Position numbers and translations under genes: made by a program. Shown piece after piece: positions 48,953 through 58,019 of a DNA stretch of 61,157 nt; the stretch's first letter is position 1; each line of letters starts with the position of its first letter. The notes beneath the pieces were generated by a model that worked only from the letters and a program-made list of their open reading frames with translations, did no database searches and was not told where the DNA came from. The stretch comes from JBHGAV01 sp041946685 (GTDB lineage: Bacteria; Acidobacteriota; Terriglobia; Bryobacterales; Bryobacteraceae), in the NCBI GenBank assembly GCA_041946685.1, contig JBHGAV010000021.1, positions 1 to 61,157 on the forward strand. Direction: 5' to 3'.

Positions 48953-50572
48953 CTACGGCACCAGGCCCGGCGCGACGTAGGCGTAGAACACGACCAGCAA
49001 CCCGATGGCGCAGGCCAGGATGATGCTGTGCCGGAGCGTGAAGCGGAACAGCTTGGACTCCTCGCTGGAGGCCATTCCCGTGGCGGCGGCGGCGATGGCG
49101 ATGCTTTGCAGGCTGATCATCTTGCCCATCACTCCTCCGCTCGAATTGGCCGCGGCCATCAGCACGGGGCTCATACCCAGGCGGTTTGCCGTCACCACTT
49201 GAAGGTTGCCAAACAGGGCGTTTGCGCTCGTATCCGAGCCGGTGAGGAACACGCCCAGCCAGCCCAGGATCGCACTGAAGAACGGAAACACGGCGCCGGT
49301 GGCCGCCAGCGCGAGTCCCATGGTGGCGGTGGCGCCGCAGTAGTTCATCAGGTACGCCAGGGCCAGCACGGCGGCGATCGTCACTTCCGTGAGGAAGAGC
49401 TGCCGCCCCGTGGCGGCCAGGACTTTGCCGAACCGCTTCGGGGACATCCCGAGCAGGAGGGCGGAGACGAGCGATGCCAGCAGGCAGGCGGTGCCCGCCG
49501 CCCCAAGCCACTCGAAGCGATAGCTGGCCCTGTAAGGGGCGGGGGCCGGGACCACGGGCGGCATCTGCTGAATCTGGCCGTCAAGCCCGGGCCAGTTGAA
49601 AGTCACCGTGACCGAGTTCAAAGGCGTCTTACAGAGGCCCCAGATCAGGACGAAGACAACCAGGACAGCGTAAGGCATCCAGGCCTTCAGGATTTCCGCC
49701 CTCGGATGGCGCTTGGGAGCGGTGTGCACCGCCAACCCACCGTCCAGGGTGAAGCCTTCCTTCGGTCTCCACACCATGAGCAGCAACATGAGCGCGCCGA
49801 TTGCCGCCAGAGCACTGAGGATATCGGTGAGTTGCGGGCCCAGGTAGTTGGAAACCAGAAGCTGGGTCACGGAGAAGGCCGCACCGCACACGAATACGGC
49901 GGGCAGCACGGAACGCAACGCGCGCCACCCGCCCATGACCATGATCAGGTAAGCCGGCACCCAGAACGAGATCGGCGCGCAAATCCGTCCCACGGCCGCG
50001 CTCAGGCTGCCGAGCGGCAGTCCGGTGACGGCCGCCAGCGTCACGACGGGTGTTCCGATGGCCCCGTAGGCGACCGGAGCCGTGTTGGCGAGCAGGCAGA
50101 TCGACGCGGCGTAAAAGGGGGAGAAGCCGAGTCCGGCAAGCATGGCGGCCGAAACGGCCACGGGCGTACTGAAGCCCGAGGCGCCCTCGATGAACGCTCC
50201 GAAGGCAAAAGCGATCAGCAGCGCCTGCAACCGCCGGTCATCGGTAAGGCTGCCGATGGAGTCCTTGACGATCTCGAACTTGCCGGTTTCCACCGTGACG
50301 CGGTAGAGCAGAATCGCGGTGAACACGACGTAGCCGATCGGGAGCAGGCCGAACGCGGCTCCCAGTCCGATTGCCGAAACCAGCCTCGGCAGAGGCATCC
50401 CGTAGACAACCCAGGCCACGGCGATAGCCGCCCCCAGGCCCGAGAGGGCCGCCTTCCAGGCAGGAAGCCGCCGGATACCAAGCAGGTAGAGAAGGGTAAA
50501 AATCGGGACGGCGGCGACCAGCGCCGAAAGCCCCAGACTGCCGGCCAGCGGAGTATAGTTGTGCTCCCACAT
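48953..50572 (-). CDS. L-lactate permease (LctP family), copy 2
   Basis: This 539-residue protein has about 14 membrane segments and the family motifs GASGFSTPVAVSAAMLAGLGFSP and SDTSANALFGNLQV. It shares the same length and order of segments with the next gene upstream and is its tandem paralogue. It would import L-lactate or glycolate with protons. The loop between helices (RPKEGFTLDGGLAVHTAPKR) differs most from the other copy, so the two may prefer different acids or be regulated differently. Confidence 0.92.
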   Translation of the reverse strand: MWEHNYTPLAGSLGLSALVAAVPIFTLLYLLGIRRLPAWKAALSGLGAAIAVAWVVYGMPLPRLVSAIGLGAAFGLLPIGYVVFTAILLYRVTVETGKFEIVKDSIGSLTDDRRLQALLIAFAFGAFIEGASGFSTPVAVSAAMLAGLGFSPFYAASICLLANTAPVAYGAIGTPVVTLAAVTGLPLGSLSAAVGRICAPISFWVPAYLIMVMGGWRALRSVLPAVFVCGAAFSVTQLLVSNYLGPQLTDILSALAAIGALMLLLMVWRPKEGFTLDGGLAVHTAPKRHPRAEILKAWMPYAVLVVFVLIWGLCKTPLNSVTVTFNWPGLDGQIQQMPPVVPAPAPYRASYRFEWLGAAGTACLLASLVSALLLGMSPKRFGKVLAATGRQLFLTEVTIAAVLALAYLMNYCGATATMGLALAATGAVFPFFSAILGWLGVFLTGSDTSANALFGNLQVVTANRLGMSPVLMAAANSSGGVMGKMISLQSIAIAAAATGMASSEESKLFRFTLRHSIILACAIGLLVVFYAYVAPGLVP

Positions 50573-50608
50573 TTTCGAACCGCCTTCGCCAAGATTCCGG
50601 CCAAGCAG

Positions 50609-52228
50609 CTATGGCGCCCACTGCGGCGTCACATAGGCCAGGAACAACGTAACCAAGCCGATTACCGAAGCAAGGATCAGGCTGTGACGCAGCGTGAAGC
50701 GGAACAGCCTCGACTCATCGGCCGGGGGCAAGCCGGCGGCGGCCACAGCCACGGCGATGCTCGGAAGACTGATCATCTTTCCCATGACGCCGCCGCTCGA
50801 GTTGGCCGCAGCCATCAGCGCGGGATTCAGGCCAAGCCTACCCGCCGTGACCGCCTGTAAGTTGCCGAACAGCGCGTTGGCCGACGTATCCGAGCCGGTC
50901 AGAAAGACGCCTAGCCATCCGATCAGGGAACTGAAGAACGGGAACAACGCCCCTGTGGCGGCCAGCGCCAAACCGAGCGTCGCCGTCGCCCCGCTGTAAT
51001 TCATCACGAAGGCCAGCGCCAGCACCGCCACCAGCGTGACCAGGCTGAACAGAAGCTGTTTGGCCGTGGCCGCAATCACCCGGCAGAACCGTGGAATCGA
51101 CAGGCCCAGAAGCAGGCCCGATATGAGCGACGCCAGGAAGCAGGACGTGCCCGCGGCGGCGAGCCAGTCGAACTTGTAGATGGCCCGGTAAGGCGTCGGA
51201 GTTGCCACCACCGGAGGCGTCTGAAGGACCTGCTCGTGCAAGCCGGGCCAGGGGAACGAGACGGTGACCTTATCCAGCGGGGCTTTGTACACGCCCCAGG
51301 CCAGCACCATGACCACCAGGATGGCGTAGGGCGACCAGGCCAGCAGGATCTCCCGCGCGGAATGGCGCTTGGGGCCCGTCTGACCCGGCCGATCCTCAGA
51401 CTGCCGCTCAATCTGCCGCGGCTTCCACAGAGAGAACAATAGGGCCAGCGATCCGATCGCCGCCAGAGAACTGAGGATCGCGGTCACCTGAGGGCCGATG
51501 AAGTTGGACGCCAGGAACTGCACGCCGCCGTAAGATAGGCCGCAAACAAGCGCCGCCGGCAGCACCCCCTTGAGCGCCTTCCAGCCGCCCATGACCGCAA
51601 TCAGGTAGCCGGGCACAATCAGGGAAACCGGCGCGCAGATTCTGCCGATGCCGGCACTCAATCGGTCAAGCGGCAAACCGGTGACCGCGTTCAAGGTGAT
51701 GATCGGCGTGCCGATCGACCCGAATGCCACCGGCGCCGTGTTGGCCAGCAGGCAGATCCCGGCGGCGTAGAAGGGCGAGAAGCCGAGGCCCGTGAGCATG
51801 GCGGCTGCCACCGCCACCGGGGCGCCGAATCCCGCCGCTCCTTCGAGCAGACTGCCGAAGGCGAACGCGATCAGAAGAGCCTGCAAACGGCTGTCCTCGG
51901 TGAGGTTGCCGAGCGAGTCCTTGATGATCTCGAACTTCCCGGTTTCCAGGATCGTCCGGTAGAGCAGAACCGCCGAAAACAGAATCCAGCCGATCGGAAA
52001 GAGGCCATATGCCCCTCCGTCGGCCAGGGCGCTGACGGCGAGGCCCACGGGCATCCGGTAAAACACCAGCGCGACGGCGGTGGCGGCCGCTAGCCCCCAC
52101 AGGGCCGCCTTCCAAACCGGGAGGCGCTTGATGCCGAGCAGGTACAGCAGGGCAAAGACCGGCAGAGCAGCCGCCAGGGCGGAAAGTCCGAGGCTGCCCG
52201 CAAGAGGGGCGTAGTTTTGTGGCCACAT
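50609..52228 (-). CDS. L-lactate permease (LctP family), copy 1
   Basis: This is the first of two tandem permeases with exactly the same length (539 residues). It shares MW-NY-PLAGSLGLSAL at the N-terminus and GAAGFGAPVAVAAAMLTGLGFSP in the middle, where copy 2 has GASGFSTPVAV. It is a 12-14 helix proton/lactate symporter. The two genes are separated by 36 bases and run in one direction, likely one transcript. No lactate dehydrogenase or LldR regulator lies nearby. Confidence 0.92.
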   Translation of the reverse strand: MWPQNYAPLAGSLGLSALAAALPVFALLYLLGIKRLPVWKAALWGLAAATAVALVFYRMPVGLAVSALADGGAYGLFPIGWILFSAVLLYRTILETGKFEIIKDSLGNLTEDSRLQALLIAFAFGSLLEGAAGFGAPVAVAAAMLTGLGFSPFYAAGICLLANTAPVAFGSIGTPIITLNAVTGLPLDRLSAGIGRICAPVSLIVPGYLIAVMGGWKALKGVLPAALVCGLSYGGVQFLASNFIGPQVTAILSSLAAIGSLALLFSLWKPRQIERQSEDRPGQTGPKRHSAREILLAWSPYAILVVMVLAWGVYKAPLDKVTVSFPWPGLHEQVLQTPPVVATPTPYRAIYKFDWLAAAGTSCFLASLISGLLLGLSIPRFCRVIAATAKQLLFSLVTLVAVLALAFVMNYSGATATLGLALAATGALFPFFSSLIGWLGVFLTGSDTSANALFGNLQAVTAGRLGLNPALMAAANSSGGVMGKMISLPSIAVAVAAAGLPPADESRLFRFTLRHSLILASVIGLVTLFLAYVTPQWAP

Positions 52229-52368
52229 GGCTGAATGGCCCTTGATACTAGATGCGCCTGGGCAAAGTCAAGCGGCCCAGGCGCCAGTGACAGGTGAACT
52301 GCGGGCCGCCACTCAGCTACACACCGGATGGTCATGCGGCTGACGTTGGCCGCAAATGGGATGTAGGG

Positions 52369-52857
52369 ATGAAATCCATTCAACCGGAGACGCGGAATAA
52401 GCCTGGACGGCGCGGTGCGGCCCTGGTGGAATTGCCGCTGGTGCTGCTCCCGTTGGTCGCCCTGTGGGTGGCGATCATAGATTTCAGCTTCGGCATCTTT
52501 CTGAAGTCTACATTTCAGCACGCCGCCCGCGAGGGAGTCCGTTACGCCGTCACCAGCCGGACCAAGCCGGGCATGGGCCACGATGCTTCGATCAAGTCGG
52601 AGGTGCAACGCAATGCCATGGGCTTCCTGAACGGCGATCAAGGGGCCGCCAGGATCCACATCCGGTACTACACCCCGGGCACGCTCGCCGAAACCCAGAG
52701 CAACGCCGGGGGCAACATCGTGGAAGTGTCGATTGAAGGCTACACCTGGAACTGGATTGCACCGGTGCTGCGTAGCGCGATGGCGCCGCTGAACATCGTG
52801 GCGCGTTCGTCGGATCGTATGGAGGCGTCGCCCGCGGGAATGCCTCCCGCCAGATAG
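52369..52857 (+). CDS. TadE-like pseudopilin/pilus assembly protein
   Basis: Taken from MKSIQPETRNKPG (25 codons inside the longest frame), the protein is 162 residues. The N-terminal hydrophobic segment RRGAALVELPLVLLPLVALWVAIIDFSFGIF has the TadE pattern: G-A-x-x-V-E before a single membrane helix. Behind it is an extracytoplasmic domain with the HAAREGVRYAVT signature. It is probably a minor pilin of a Tad/Flp system. It is followed by a second TadE-like gene and a TadG-like gene in one operon. Confidence 0.85.
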   Translation: MKSIQPETRNKPGRRGAALVELPLVLLPLVALWVAIIDFSFGIFLKSTFQHAAREGVRYAVTSRTKPGMGHDASIKSEVQRNAMGFLNGDQGAARIHIRYYTPGTLAETQSNAGGNIVEVSIEGYTWNWIAPVLRSAMAPLNIVARSSDRMEASPAGMPPAR

Positions 52858-52863
52858 GAGCAC

Positions 52864-53487
52864 GTGGGAATCGCTGTGAACCAACAACGCCGCCGCCGTC
52901 AACGTGGCACCGAGCTGATCGAGTTCGCCCTGGTGGCTACCTTTCTGCTGCCCCTCTTGTTCGGCACAGTAGTGATGGGTTTGAACCTCCACCGGAGCAT
53001 CCAGGTCACCCAGCTCAGCCGGGACTCCGGCCACATGTACTCCCGCAGCGTGGATTTCTCCGACCCGGCCAACCAAGCGATTCTTGTGCGGCTGGCCCAG
53101 GGTCTTGGCATCCAATCGGCCGGCGGCAGCGGGGTGGTGATTCTCTCCACCGTCACCTACATCGGAACGGCGCAGTGCGCCGCGGCCGGCCTCTCCAGCG
53201 GCGCGTGCACGAATCTCAACTACCCGGTCATCACCAATCGAATCGTAATCGGCAACGCCTCGGCTCGTTCCAGCGCCTTCGGCACCCCCAACCCCGAACT
53301 GATCGGCAGCAAGGGAGATGTGTCGAACTATCTGACCAACACCAGCGCCAGAGCGGACGGATTCAGCTCTGTACTGGCCATGCAGCCGGGCGACCTGGCC
53401 TACGTCTCGGAGGTCTATGTGCCCTCCTCGGATTACGGAATGCCGGGCTTCGAGATGACCGGCGTGTACTGCCGGACTGTTTTCTAA
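52864..53487 (+). CDS. TadE-like pilus assembly protein, second copy
   Basis: The 207-residue frame begins at GTG with AGGAG close upstream; a second GTG at 52876 gives a better spacing. The signature RRQRGTELIEFALVATFLLPLLFGTVVMGLNL is a TadE-type prepilin-like segment with the conserved Glu. The domain is followed by a Ser- and Asn-rich exposed part with two cysteines. It is separated from the first copy by only six bases, and the TadG-like gene starts five bases after it. Confidence 0.85.
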   Translation: MGIAVNQQRRRRQRGTELIEFALVATFLLPLLFGTVVMGLNLHRSIQVTQLSRDSGHMYSRSVDFSDPANQAILVRLAQGLGIQSAGGSGVVILSTVTYIGTAQCAAAGLSSGACTNLNYPVITNRIVIGNASARSSAFGTPNPELIGSKGDVSNYLTNTSARADGFSSVLAMQPGDLAYVSEVYVPSSDYGMPGFEMTGVYCRTVF

Positions 53488-53492
53488 CGAAC

Positions 53493-54896
53493 ATGAGACA
53501 GCACAGGCATCGTTGCAGAAGGAGCAGCGGGATCACCCTGTTGATGACGGTGATCAGTTTTGCGGTGATTCTGCCCATGGTCGGTTTGGCGATCGATACC
53601 AGCCTGATCTACGCAGCCAAGGCCAAGTTGCAGGCCGCGGTCGACGCGGCCGCGCTGGCAGGGGCAAGATCGCTGAACCGGGGCATGGACATCGGCTCGC
53701 AGACCGAGAGCGCCCGCGCCACGGCGCAGGCGTTCTTCGATGCCAACTTCCCGGCCGGGCATCTTGGAACCACCAACCGGGTCTCCACGTTTACGGTCGC
53801 CGAGAGCGACTACCGGACCCGCACTGTCCGGGCGGATGCTGGCATCGACGTGCCGGCCTATTTCATGCGTCTGCTCGGTTTCCAGTCGACGCATTTGACC
53901 GCCACGGGAATGGCCTCGCGCCGGGACGTCAACCTTGTGCTGGTGCTGGACCGGTCCTCCTCCATGAGCGGGGCGATGAGTGCCATGCGGAGCGCCGCGC
54001 GCAGCTTCGTGGACAAGTTCGCCGAGGGGCGGGACAACGTGGGGTTGATCGTGTTCGGCGGCAGCGGGTTGGTGGCCTTCCCCAACCCGTCTCCCTCCGG
54101 ACCAGCCTCCAACTTCAAGAGCGCCAGCCCCAACGTCGACACCCTGATCAGCCAAACCGTAAACGGGGGCAACACCGGCACGGCCCAGGCGCTCTCCCAG
54201 GCCTACCTGGAACTGGTAAAGCGGAACGAGGCCGGCGCCCTCAACCTGATCGTGTTTTTCACCGACGGTCTTCCCAATGGGCTGATGGCCAACTTCAACG
54301 ACCCGGATCCAGCCAAGAACCTGCTGAGATCCACCAGCACGTGCATCTACAGAGGCGTCGCGGGGCGCCCCATGCTGGGGTTCCTCTCGCAGTACTCGAG
54401 TTTTGCGCCGACAGGAACGACCGTGGGCATCAAAAAACCGTCCTCCAGCACGGTGAGCACCGTGAGCGAGGGTCCCATCACCACCAACAGCGACGGGTGC
54501 TACTACCGCTCGAACGAGCAGAACATGCGCCAGGATGTTCTGAAGATGCCTGCCCTGGATTACTACGGCAATCTGACCACCGGCTATCACTCCGTCGACC
54601 TGACGCGGGTGGACTCTCCTCAGCAGATCGGCTACGCTTCGTTGAATGCCGCCGACAGCGCTGTGCAGAGGATTCGGCAGGACTCCGGGCTGAACATCGT
54701 GATCTACACCATCGGCTACCACGGAGGGTCCGAGCAACCCGACGAGACGTGGCTGAAACGGGTCGCCAACGACCCCAGCAGCCCGTCGTTTGACTCCCTC
54801 AAGCCTCCGGGCTTGTACGTCAAAGCGCCCACGACCGGAGACCTGGCCGCGGCCTTCTCCAAAGTGGCCTCGGAAATCCTCAGGCTGGCGCTGTAG
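53493..54896 (+). CDS. TadG-like protein with von Willebrand A domain
   Basis: The start is MRQHRHRCRRSSGITLLM, followed by the N-terminal TadG helix ISFAVILPMVGLAIDTSLIYAAKAKLQAAVDAAALAGARS, where the D-x-A-A-L-A-G motif is typical. The longer upstream frame is shadow of the second TadE gene. The 467-residue protein continues into a vWA domain with a MIDAS motif (VLDRSSSMSG) and a metal-site region near NTGTAQALSQAY. It is probably a surface adhesin of a Tad-like pilus. No ATPase or secretin gene of the Tad system lies in the window. Confidence 0.88.
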   Translation: MRQHRHRCRRSSGITLLMTVISFAVILPMVGLAIDTSLIYAAKAKLQAAVDAAALAGARSLNRGMDIGSQTESARATAQAFFDANFPAGHLGTTNRVSTFTVAESDYRTRTVRADAGIDVPAYFMRLLGFQSTHLTATGMASRRDVNLVLVLDRSSSMSGAMSAMRSAARSFVDKFAEGRDNVGLIVFGGSGLVAFPNPSPSGPASNFKSASPNVDTLISQTVNGGNTGTAQALSQAYLELVKRNEAGALNLIVFFTDGLPNGLMANFNDPDPAKNLLRSTSTCIYRGVAGRPMLGFLSQYSSFAPTGTTVGIKKPSSSTVSTVSEGPITTNSDGCYYRSNEQNMRQDVLKMPALDYYGNLTTGYHSVDLTRVDSPQQIGYASLNAADSAVQRIRQDSGLNIVIYTIGYHGGSEQPDETWLKRVANDPSSPSFDSLKPPGLYVKAPTTGDLAAAFSKVASEILRLAL

Positions 54897-56138
54897 CTAG
54901 AGCGCCCTGGTGAAGTACCAGACGGCCAGGCCAGCGGCGAACATGACGGCCAATCCGGCGGCTGTCCTCCGGGCAAAGTTCGCCGTGCCGGCGTAGGCGG
55001 CGATGGCCGACTTGATCACCGCGTTGGCGAACAAAGCAATCAACACCCCGAGCGCAGCCAGCGGGGCTGCCACTTCACCGCGGGCAAGCAGGTCGGCTAG
55101 CGAGAGAGTCACGGCATCCACGTCAAGCGAGCCGCCTAGCGCGCTGGTCCAGTAGAGAGCGCCGCTTCCGAAAGCCGAGGAAGCTGCCTGGCTGGCAAAC
55201 GAAATCGCTCCAAATAACGCGCCGAATTTCAGCGCCGGCATCAATCGGAAGGGGTTGTGCACAGCGGACACCGATGGGTTGGTCTCCGCCGCCGGCCCAC
55301 GTCCGGACAGCAACCCCACGCCGAGCCCTGCCAAAGTCATGGCCGTCATCGGCATCCAGACTGCGCGGGCGAGCGCCGGACTTACAACTAACAGGATGAA
55401 CAAGACGCGGGGGAACTGGATGGCGTTGGCGATGACCGCGGCCTGCGCGTACAGGGAGCTTTGTTCCGGCGCTTCCGAGCTGTCCCTGGCAAAGGAAGCC
55501 GTGGCGGCCGTGGTCGAGGCCAGGCCGCCCAGCACGCCGGTAAGCCGCAACCCGCGCCGCGAGCCAAGGAATTTTGCCAGGAAGTAGCCGGCGTAGGAGA
55601 CCGAGGACACCAGGATGACAAAGGCCCAGATCTGGCGGGGCGCCAGGAATCCGTAGGGGCCGATTTGTCCCTCCGGCAGAATCGGGTAGACGATGAAGAT
55701 GATCGCCAGAAAGCGCAGGGTGTCGTCGAACTCAGCCTCGGTAATGGTTTCACGGACGAGCTTGTGCAACCAGCGTTTGGCTTCCAGGAAGGCCACCACG
55801 ACGACGGCGGCGCCCACGGCCAGCCGGTTCAGCGGCGTCGTGGAGAGGAAGCCGAGCGCGTAGGTTGCGACCGCGGCGATCTCGGTGGTGATGCCGGAGC
55901 GCTCCCGCCCGCGCACGTAGAAGACCCCAAGCAGCGCGGTGACCGAGACGAGCGCTGCAGCCGTAAGCCAGGCGTTCTCCACCAGACCGCAGACCGCGCC
56001 GATGAGCGCAATCAGCACGAAGTCGCGCACGCCGGGATGGCCCTCTTCCTTGGAGGCCTCGCGCTGCGCCCCGATCAGAAAACCGATCAGCAGCGCCTCC
56101 GCGATGGCCACGGCGGCGCCGGACATATGGGGAGCCAT
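54897..56138 (-). CDS. MgtC/SapB-like membrane protein (DUF4010)
   Basis: This 413-residue polytopic protein begins with an MgtC-like segment (ALLIGFLIGAQREASKEEGHPGVRDFVLIALIGAVCGL), including the conserved G-x-E/R-x-R loop. It continues as the DUF4010 domain, with about 11 helices (VTGVLGGLASTTAATASFARDS is the family's most conserved part). Function is unknown; MgtC relatives modulate magnesium homeostasis and F-ATPase. It abuts the TadG-like gene tail to tail with no spacer. Confidence 0.85.
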   Translation of the reverse strand: MAPHMSGAAVAIAEALLIGFLIGAQREASKEEGHPGVRDFVLIALIGAVCGLVENAWLTAAALVSVTALLGVFYVRGRERSGITTEIAAVATYALGFLSTTPLNRLAVGAAVVVVAFLEAKRWLHKLVRETITEAEFDDTLRFLAIIFIVYPILPEGQIGPYGFLAPRQIWAFVILVSSVSYAGYFLAKFLGSRRGLRLTGVLGGLASTTAATASFARDSSEAPEQSSLYAQAAVIANAIQFPRVLFILLVVSPALARAVWMPMTAMTLAGLGVGLLSGRGPAAETNPSVSAVHNPFRLMPALKFGALFGAISFASQAASSAFGSGALYWTSALGGSLDVDAVTLSLADLLARGEVAAPLAALGVLIALFANAVIKSAIAAYAGTANFARRTAAGLAVMFAAGLAVWYFTRAL

Positions 56139-56174
56139 CGACTAATGACTCTACAACATTACGGACGCCGGAGC

Positions 56175-56903
56175 TTATGCCGCCGCCACCGGGAGGGCCC
56201 CAAACCGGCGGTCGCGCCGGCGGAACTCCTGGATGCAGGCTTCCAGGTCCGCAGCGCCGAAATCGGGCCACATCTTGGAGAGGAAGAACAGCTCGGCGTA
56301 AGCGGACTCCCAAAGGAGGAAATCGCTCAGGCGCTGCTCTCCGCCGGTACGGATGAGCAGGTCCACATCGCGGCACACCGCCGCAGCATTGTTCGCGCGC
56401 GCCAGAAGCGAGGCGAACTCTTCCCTGGTGATGGGCGAAGGCTCCCTGCGGCACCGCGCGGCCCGCAGGATCGAGTCGCGCGCCGAGTAGTCCACGGCGA
56501 TTCGCAGCCAGAGTTGATCGGCAGCCTCCGTAGCCCTTTCGGCCGACCGGATCGCCCCCAGCAAAGTGGCGCTCAGCCGGTCCCGCCGTCCGATCACGCT
56601 GATCCGGATTCCCTGCTCCAGGCACGTGGGGGCCTCCCTCCGCAGGTGCGCCTCCAGCAGGTGCATGAGCCCGCTAGTCTCCTCCTGGGGCCTCCGCCAG
56701 TTGTCGGAAGAGAAGGCATAGAGGGTGAGCGTGCCCACGCCCAGCCGGCGCGCGGCCTCCACCGTGCGCCGCACCGCCTCGCTTCCTGCCCGGTGCCCGG
56801 CCAGGCGCGGCATGCCGCGCGCGGTTGCCCAGCGCCCGTTGCCGTCCATGATGATGGCAACGTGCAGTCTTTCGTCTGAACTTGAAGAAGTGCTTTGCCT
56901 CAT
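56175..56903 (-). CDS. uppS: Isoprenyl transferase (undecaprenyl diphosphate synthase)
   Basis: The 242-residue cis-prenyltransferase has HVAIIMDGNGRWA with the catalytic Asp20, the FPP-site residues GHRAGSEAVRR, YAFSSDNWRRP and the C-terminal RTGGEQRLSDFLLWESAYAELFF. It makes undecaprenyl diphosphate for cell-wall and polysaccharide assembly, matching the uppP gene about 32 kb away. No cdsA or dxr neighbour is present, unlike in many genomes. It is encoded alone. Confidence 0.95.
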   Translation of the reverse strand: MRQSTSSSSDERLHVAIIMDGNGRWATARGMPRLAGHRAGSEAVRRTVEAARRLGVGTLTLYAFSSDNWRRPQEETSGLMHLLEAHLRREAPTCLEQGIRISVIGRRDRLSATLLGAIRSAERATEAADQLWLRIAVDYSARDSILRAARCRREPSPITREEFASLLARANNAAAVCRDVDLLIRTGGEQRLSDFLLWESAYAELFFLSKMWPDFGAADLEACIQEFRRRDRRFGALPVAAA

Positions 56904-56948
56904 AAAGTGTGATTCCGAAGTTGTCGTTCGCGCGTTCGATTCAAAGGA

Positions 56949-57308
56949 CTACCCCTCCCGCGTGGCCTGAATGAGGGCTTCCATGTGCGCCAGGTACTTC
57001 TCCAGCGCGCGGCGGCCCACGGGCGTGAGGCGGTATTCGGTCTTGGGGACGCGTCCTTCAAACGACTTGGCGCAGGAAACGTAGCGGGCGTCCTCCAACT
57101 TCCGGGCGTGCACGCTCAGGTTTCCGTCCGTCGTTCTGAGCAGGCGCTTCAGGTCGTTGAACGTCAGCGATTCGTTGACCGCCAAGGCGCTCACAATCCC
57201 GAGCCGCAGTCTTTCGTGGATCAGGCGATCCAGATCCACCGCTGTGCCGCTGGCGGGCGCCGCCGGCTGCGGCGCGCGTTCCTTCCGCAAAGCGCTGGTC
57301 CTAGCCAC
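56949..57308 (-). CDS. Winged-helix transcriptional regulator (HTH_34-like)
   Basis: The start is GTG at 57308, chosen because GGAGG precedes it by four bases and it overlaps the upstream stop by eight bases. The 119-residue protein contains HERLRLGIVSALAVNESLTFNDLKRLLRTTDGNLSVHARKLEDARYV, a winged helix of the ArsR/MarR-like HTH_34 family, then the wing VPKTEYRLTPVGRRALEKYL. It is coupled to the upstream membrane protein gene and may regulate it. Confidence 0.88.
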   Translation of the reverse strand: MARTSALRKERAPQPAAPASGTAVDLDRLIHERLRLGIVSALAVNESLTFNDLKRLLRTTDGNLSVHARKLEDARYVSCAKSFEGRVPKTEYRLTPVGRRALEKYLAHMEALIQATREG

Positions 57309-57906
57309 CGTACCTCCGTGCAATGACGATGCCGAACACCGTGTGCAGGCCGCCGAAACCAGCGGCCAGGAACCAGTTGCCCCAGGCGGAAGGTGAGAAA
57401 AGGGCAGCCGTGCCAAGCGCCATGAAGCACAGCCCCATCGCCGGGACGACCCTTACCGAGTAGGCGCCCGCCGCGACTACTCCAACGCCATACATGAGCA
57501 GCCAGATGCCGGGCAGCGGGGCGGCAAGATTCGCCCGGAACAGCACCATCGTTAGGAGCGCCGCCGCCAGCATCGGCGGGAACAGTCCGAGCGCGAACTT
57601 GCGGCCCGGCCGCGATAAGAGCGGAACCTGGACGCTCCTGGCCTTCCGCACCATGAAAGCAACACCGATCACCAAGGCGATGACGCCCTCGGCCAGCCAC
57701 ACGGCAAGCCAGGCCCGCGAGGAAGATTGGTGCGCGGCCACCAAAGCGGCGAACAGCGCCGTGGCGCCCATGGCGATCCCGCCAAAACCGGGGACCGCGG
57801 TGAAGGAGGACGCGCCCTCCATGGTCTGGCGGATGTAGCGCAGGTGATCCATCGCGTGCGCGTGCATCGCGACGGGCTCCGTCCGAATGGGCTTCACCGA
57901 ACCCAT
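57301..57906 (-). CDS. Hypothetical membrane protein partnering an HTH regulator
   Basis: This 201-residue protein has six or so hydrophobic helices and a His-rich N-terminus (MHAHAMDHLRYIRQTMEGASSF). No catalytic motif was noticed. Because its end overlaps the winged-helix gene by eight bases, the two are a conserved type of pair: a sensor-like membrane protein or transporter and its regulator. The actual substrate or signal is unknown. Confidence 0.75.
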   Translation of the reverse strand: MGSVKPIRTEPVAMHAHAMDHLRYIRQTMEGASSFTAVPGFGGIAMGATALFAALVAAHQSSSRAWLAVWLAEGVIALVIGVAFMVRKARSVQVPLLSRPGRKFALGLFPPMLAAALLTMVLFRANLAAPLPGIWLLMYGVGVVAAGAYSVRVVPAMGLCFMALGTAALFSPSAWGNWFLAAGFGGLHTVFGIVIARRYGG

Positions 57907-57962
57907 ACGGCCATGCTACAGCGCGCGCCCATGGCTGTCAAGTACTTTTTGATGCAAAGTGA

Positions 57963-57981
57963 GGCAGGTCCCCGACCTGCC
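57963..57981. repeat. REP-like palindrome, left of the RAYT gene
   Basis: GGCAGGTC-CCC-GACCTGCC is a perfect eight-base-pair hairpin with a CCC loop. It lies 38 bases before the RAYT start. Its reverse complement occurs at the other end of the same gene (58576-58594). Confidence 0.85.
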
Positions 57982-58019
57982 TACTGAGAATTCTGAGGCG
58001 TGGCGGCAACTACCCCAAT

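Noticed and set aside
48953..52228. Assembly duplication of the two lactate permeases
   Set aside because: They differ in many positions and in the loop sequences, so they are real paralogues rather than an assembly artefact.
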